From: Lentibacillus sp. CBA3610
GTDB lineage: Bacteria > Bacillota > Bacilli > Bacillales > Amphibacillaceae
Direction: 5' to 3'
DNA: 64,000 bases
NCBI RefSeq assembly: GCF_013373365.1
Contig: NZ_CP035925.1
Location: forward strand, 2,418,001 to 2,482,000
The translations under genes were made by a program, and so were the position numbers. Positions 61,873 to 64,000 of the stretch are shown here, in pieces. Numbering within the stretch: the stretch's first letter is position 1; each line of letters begins with the position of its first letter. Under the pieces are notes generated by a model. The model was not told the DNA's origin, ran no database searches, and saw only the letters and a list, made by a program, of their open reading frames with translations.

Positions 61873-62889
61873 TTACCATCCGGAAGCATCCCGGTATATA
61901 TCCATCAATTCTTGTCCAAACTCATCTTCCCACTCTTCATAGACTGGCAACATCTGTTCACGAAAAGCTGCGGTATCCACATTATCATTAACTTCCATGC
62001 CTTCATCTTTCAATTGATTAATATATTCTTCTTCTTGTTCATCGTTAAGTTCCCGAACCTCTTTAGTTATTCTTTCGCCTTCTTCCATTATGATTTCTTG
62101 ATCTTCAGAGGAAATACTGTCCCACGTCTCGTTATCAATAACCATCATTGTCGTATTATAAAAGTGTTTCGTGAGTGATAAATAATCCTGAACTTCAGAA
62201 AACTTAGCTGCAGCAATATTCGCAAGCGGGTTCTCCTGTGCATCAACAGTTCCTTGTTGCAGGGCACCATATAATTCACTAAATGCTAAAGAAGTCGGTA
62301 AAGCACCTATTTGTTCAAATGCATCTACCCGCAAACTATTTTCCGACACGCGTATTTTGACACCTTCCATATCGCTTGGCTCAACGATTGGTTTTTCATT
62401 ATTCGTTATATGTCTGAAACCCCATTCTAAATAAGCGATTTTTTTCATGCCTTGCTCATCCATGACTCCCGCTAGGTAATCCCCGAATTCGCCATCGTAT
62501 GCTGCACGTGCATGATCGATATCCTTCCACATATACGGCAAGTCTTCAATCGCCATTCGCTTATCAAGTGCCTGCATGGATCCTACCATAATGGTTGCAG
62601 CTTCCATACTGCCCACCTGCATTTGTTCCAGCATCTCCGTTTCGGAACCTAGTTGACTATCAGGAAATACATTAATTTTAACCCTCCCATCTGTTTGTTC
62701 CTCTACATTACCTGCCATTTCTTCTATTAATTCATTAGCGGGCGTGCCAGGAGAAAGCGCATGTCCCAGTTGCAGTTCCACCGTATCTCCTCCACCTTCA
62801 CTTCCACCTTCCGCACTATCACTATTACAACCCACGAGAACAAATGTAATCAATAACCCAGTAAGCAAATATAATATAACTTTCTTCAA
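61873..62889 (-). CDS. dctP: TRAP substrate-binding lipoprotein DctP
   Basis: A 338-aa receptor with a lipobox FVLVGC (Cys 21). The mature chain has LGHALSPGTPANELIEEMAG at its N-terminus, GVKIRVSENSLRVDAFEQIG (about 170-189) with the ligand-binding Arg, and SELYGALQQGTVDAQENPLA. GAGGGAGG serves the TTG at 62889; the longer frame to 62958 is not preferred. First gene of the operon; cargo is an organic acid, perhaps an N-acyl amino acid given the RocB-like hydrolase. Confidence 0.9.
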   Translation of the reverse strand: MKKVILYLLTGLLITFVLVGCNSDSAEGGSEGGGDTVELQLGHALSPGTPANELIEEMAGNVEEQTDGRVKINVFPDSQLGSETEMLEQMQVGSMEAATIMVGSMQALDKRMAIEDLPYMWKDIDHARAAYDGEFGDYLAGVMDEQGMKKIAYLEWGFRHITNNEKPIVEPSDMEGVKIRVSENSLRVDAFEQIGALPTSLAFSELYGALQQGTVDAQENPLANIAAAKFSEVQDYLSLTKHFYNTTMMVIDNETWDSISSEDQEIIMEEGERITKEVRELNDEQEEEYINQLKDEGMEVNDNVDTAAFREQMLPVYEEWEDEFGQELMDIYRDASGW

Positions 62890-63085
62890 TTTAAATCCTC
62901 CCTCGTATTTTTCGTTATAGTCTGATATAAGACTTAAACTTTGCAATAACCCCGTCATGTTATGCGCATATATTTTATTAATCCCCTCCTTTAATTAGTG
63001 TTCTCAAATCTTCGATTAAATTTTATTGTAATAATATTGTGAATATTCTGTTTAAAAATAACAGTTTTTTGCATTGGCAAACACT

Positions 63086-63787
63086 TTATTTAGCATTCGA
63101 ATGGGCGTCTTTATAATATTGAAGAAAACGTTTTTCGACATTATTGAGATGAACAATCATTTTATGACGTGCCAGCCTGGCATCGCGTTGTTCTAATGCC
63201 GAAACAATTTCCAGGTGCTCATAATATGCCTCCTCAGCGCTGCTGGGTACGGTGCTGGATAAAATCAAAAAAGCCCGATTAACCCTTGTATTAATTCGAC
63301 TGTTAATCTCCCGGAATTCACTGTTATCATTTTGAGCAGCCAATAATAAATGGAATTTTCTATCCAGCTCAATAAAATCATGATACGCATTCTGTTTAAT
63401 CGCTTTCATTTGTCCAGCAAGGTTTTGATTGAGCGATTGTAAAAATTCAGTATCTACTTTCGAAATAACCGTTTCTATATTATAAATTTCTAAAACACTT
63501 CTTAGTTCCATAAAATTTGACGAATCTGTCTTTGTAAAATTGGCAACAATACAAGGTCGTCCTGCCTCGGCTTTAATCAGCCCTTCTGCTTCAAGTTTCT
63601 TAAAAGCATCCCGCAATGGCGTTCGACTAATCCCGAATTCTCGCGCCATTTTTTCTTCAGGTAATGGTTGACCATCTTTCAAATTTCCCGTAATAATCGC
63701 TTCCTTTAATAGTTCATATGCTTGAGTTGCCAATGATTCCTGTCTCTTAAAACGGCCAATATTCGTGAAATTCTCTGATTGTGACAT
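63086..63787 (-). CDS. GntR-family regulator (FadR/FCD type)
   Basis: A 233-aa regulator. The winged helix includes LPEEKMAREFGISRTPLRDA and FKKLEAEGLI; the C-terminal all-helical FCD domain has conserved metal/ligand positions in FIELDRKFHLLLAAQNDN and EHLEIVSALEQRD. It lies directly before the TRAP operon in the same direction and is its probable regulator. A TGTATACA palindrome lies 70 bases upstream of its start. Confidence 0.9.
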   Translation of the reverse strand: MSQSENFTNIGRFKRQESLATQAYELLKEAIITGNLKDGQPLPEEKMAREFGISRTPLRDAFKKLEAEGLIKAEAGRPCIVANFTKTDSSNFMELRSVLEIYNIETVISKVDTEFLQSLNQNLAGQMKAIKQNAYHDFIELDRKFHLLLAAQNDNSEFREINSRINTRVNRAFLILSSTVPSSAEEAYYEHLEIVSALEQRDARLARHKMIVHLNNVEKRFLQYYKDAHSNAK

Positions 63788-63857
63788 AATTTTAGTTTCT
63801 CCTTAATCGTATTTTACTAAAATATAAACGCCTTTTTCTGAATATTAAAACGTACAC

Positions 63858-63865
63858 TGTATACA
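63858..63865. promoter_or_regulatory. Possible GntR operator TGTATACA
   Basis: TGTATACA is a perfect 8-bp palindrome of the type bound by FCD-class GntR proteins. It lies in the promoter region of the GntR gene. No second copy was found before the DctP gene. Confidence 0.4.
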
Positions 63866-63930
63866 CATCATAAAATTCGACATTTTTCTTGTCAAAACTT
63901 TATTTCAAATTCGTAATAAAAGCCAGGGAT

Positions 63931-64000
63931 TCAAAGATTGTTAATGAATTTTTCCATTCTCTTCATACCTTCTTCTAAATTTTCCATAGAGTTTGCATAG
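63931..64000 (-). CDS. 3' end of aminotransferase-like gene (partial)
   Basis: The last 22 codons of a minus-strand gene that continues past the window edge: YANSMENLEEGMKRMEKFIN, then NL and a stop. YANSMENL..G..R...F is the usual C-terminus of class I PLP-dependent aminotransferases. The identification rests on this short tail only. Confidence 0.5.
   Translation of the reverse strand, partial: YANSMENLEEGMKRMEKFINNL

Overview
The window looks like a chromosome segment of a low-to-moderate-GC, probably halotolerant member of the Bacillaceae (Virgibacillus/Oceanobacillus/Lentibacillus-like). The evidence is strong AGGAGG-type ribosome sites with frequent TTG and GTG starts, a class D sortase, CcpA-type cre sites, TRAP and betaine/BCCT transporters, FIMAH and Excalibur domains, and multicopy small sigma-70-like genes. 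No rRNA, tRNA or CRISPR array was seen. It is an accessory, catabolic region made of transporter-enzyme-regulator cassettes separated by decayed DNA.

Layout. (1) 0-9.4 kb, minus strand: a ROK regulator heads a seven-gene operon with a TIM-barrel protein, a permease, a hydantoinase/oxoprolinase-A protein, a small HExxH protein, an FAD-dependent oxidoreductase and a secreted DUF4127 protein. Two perfect palindromes lie in its promoter. (2) 10-15.6 kb: secreted GH3 N-acetylglucosaminidase with a FIMAH tail, a coiled-coil lipoprotein with a Sunset-type tail, and an Excalibur surface protein followed by its likely sortase. (3) 15.7-27.4 kb: a BKACE enzyme, TetR regulator, SDR dehydrogenase, betaine-type binding protein and BCCT transporter, then a three-subunit acetone-carboxylase-like operon. 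A shared TetR-type operator occurs at three promoters. Together the genes suggest a route from a methyl ketone, possibly a quaternary ammonium one, through a beta-keto acid to an acyl-CoA. This is the best candidate for an undescribed system.

(4) 27.6-32.6 kb: an intact Panacea-domain antitoxin beside a frameshifted RelA/SpoT-type toxin, kinase and sigma-factor remnants, a sigma-70-like gene, and a divergent ParB-like gene. (5) 32.7-41.1 kb, minus strand: a LacI-regulated operon with 6-phospho-3-hexuloisomerase, KDPG aldolase, TRAP DctPQM, RpiA, KDG kinase, 3-hexulose-6-phosphate synthase and a Gfo/Idh oxidoreductase. (6) 41.9-47.6 kb, plus strand: an Nramp-like transporter without the metal-binding motif, an NAD-epimerase-like protein, a DHDPS-family enzyme, a regulator with a GGDEF-like core and a Gfo/Idh oxidoreductase. 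(7) 48.3-51.3 kb: class II HMG-CoA reductase with a TctA-type permease under a good promoter and a cre site.

(8) 51.7-57.9 kb: a DarTG toxin-antitoxin pair, an REP-associated transposase pseudogene with matching REP-like motifs elsewhere, an unknown 395-aa protein, a decayed second copy of the sigma-factor unit, and broken amidohydrolase and acetamidase genes. (9) 57.9-63.9 kb, minus strand: a RocB-like M20 hydrolase, cupin, TRAP DctMQP and a GntR regulator, then the 3' end of an aminotransferase-like gene at the window edge.

A roughly 115-bp inverted-repeat element occurs four times, each time near whole or partial copies of the same small sigma-factor gene. Functions are from sequence reading only; substrate assignments for the cassettes are inference.
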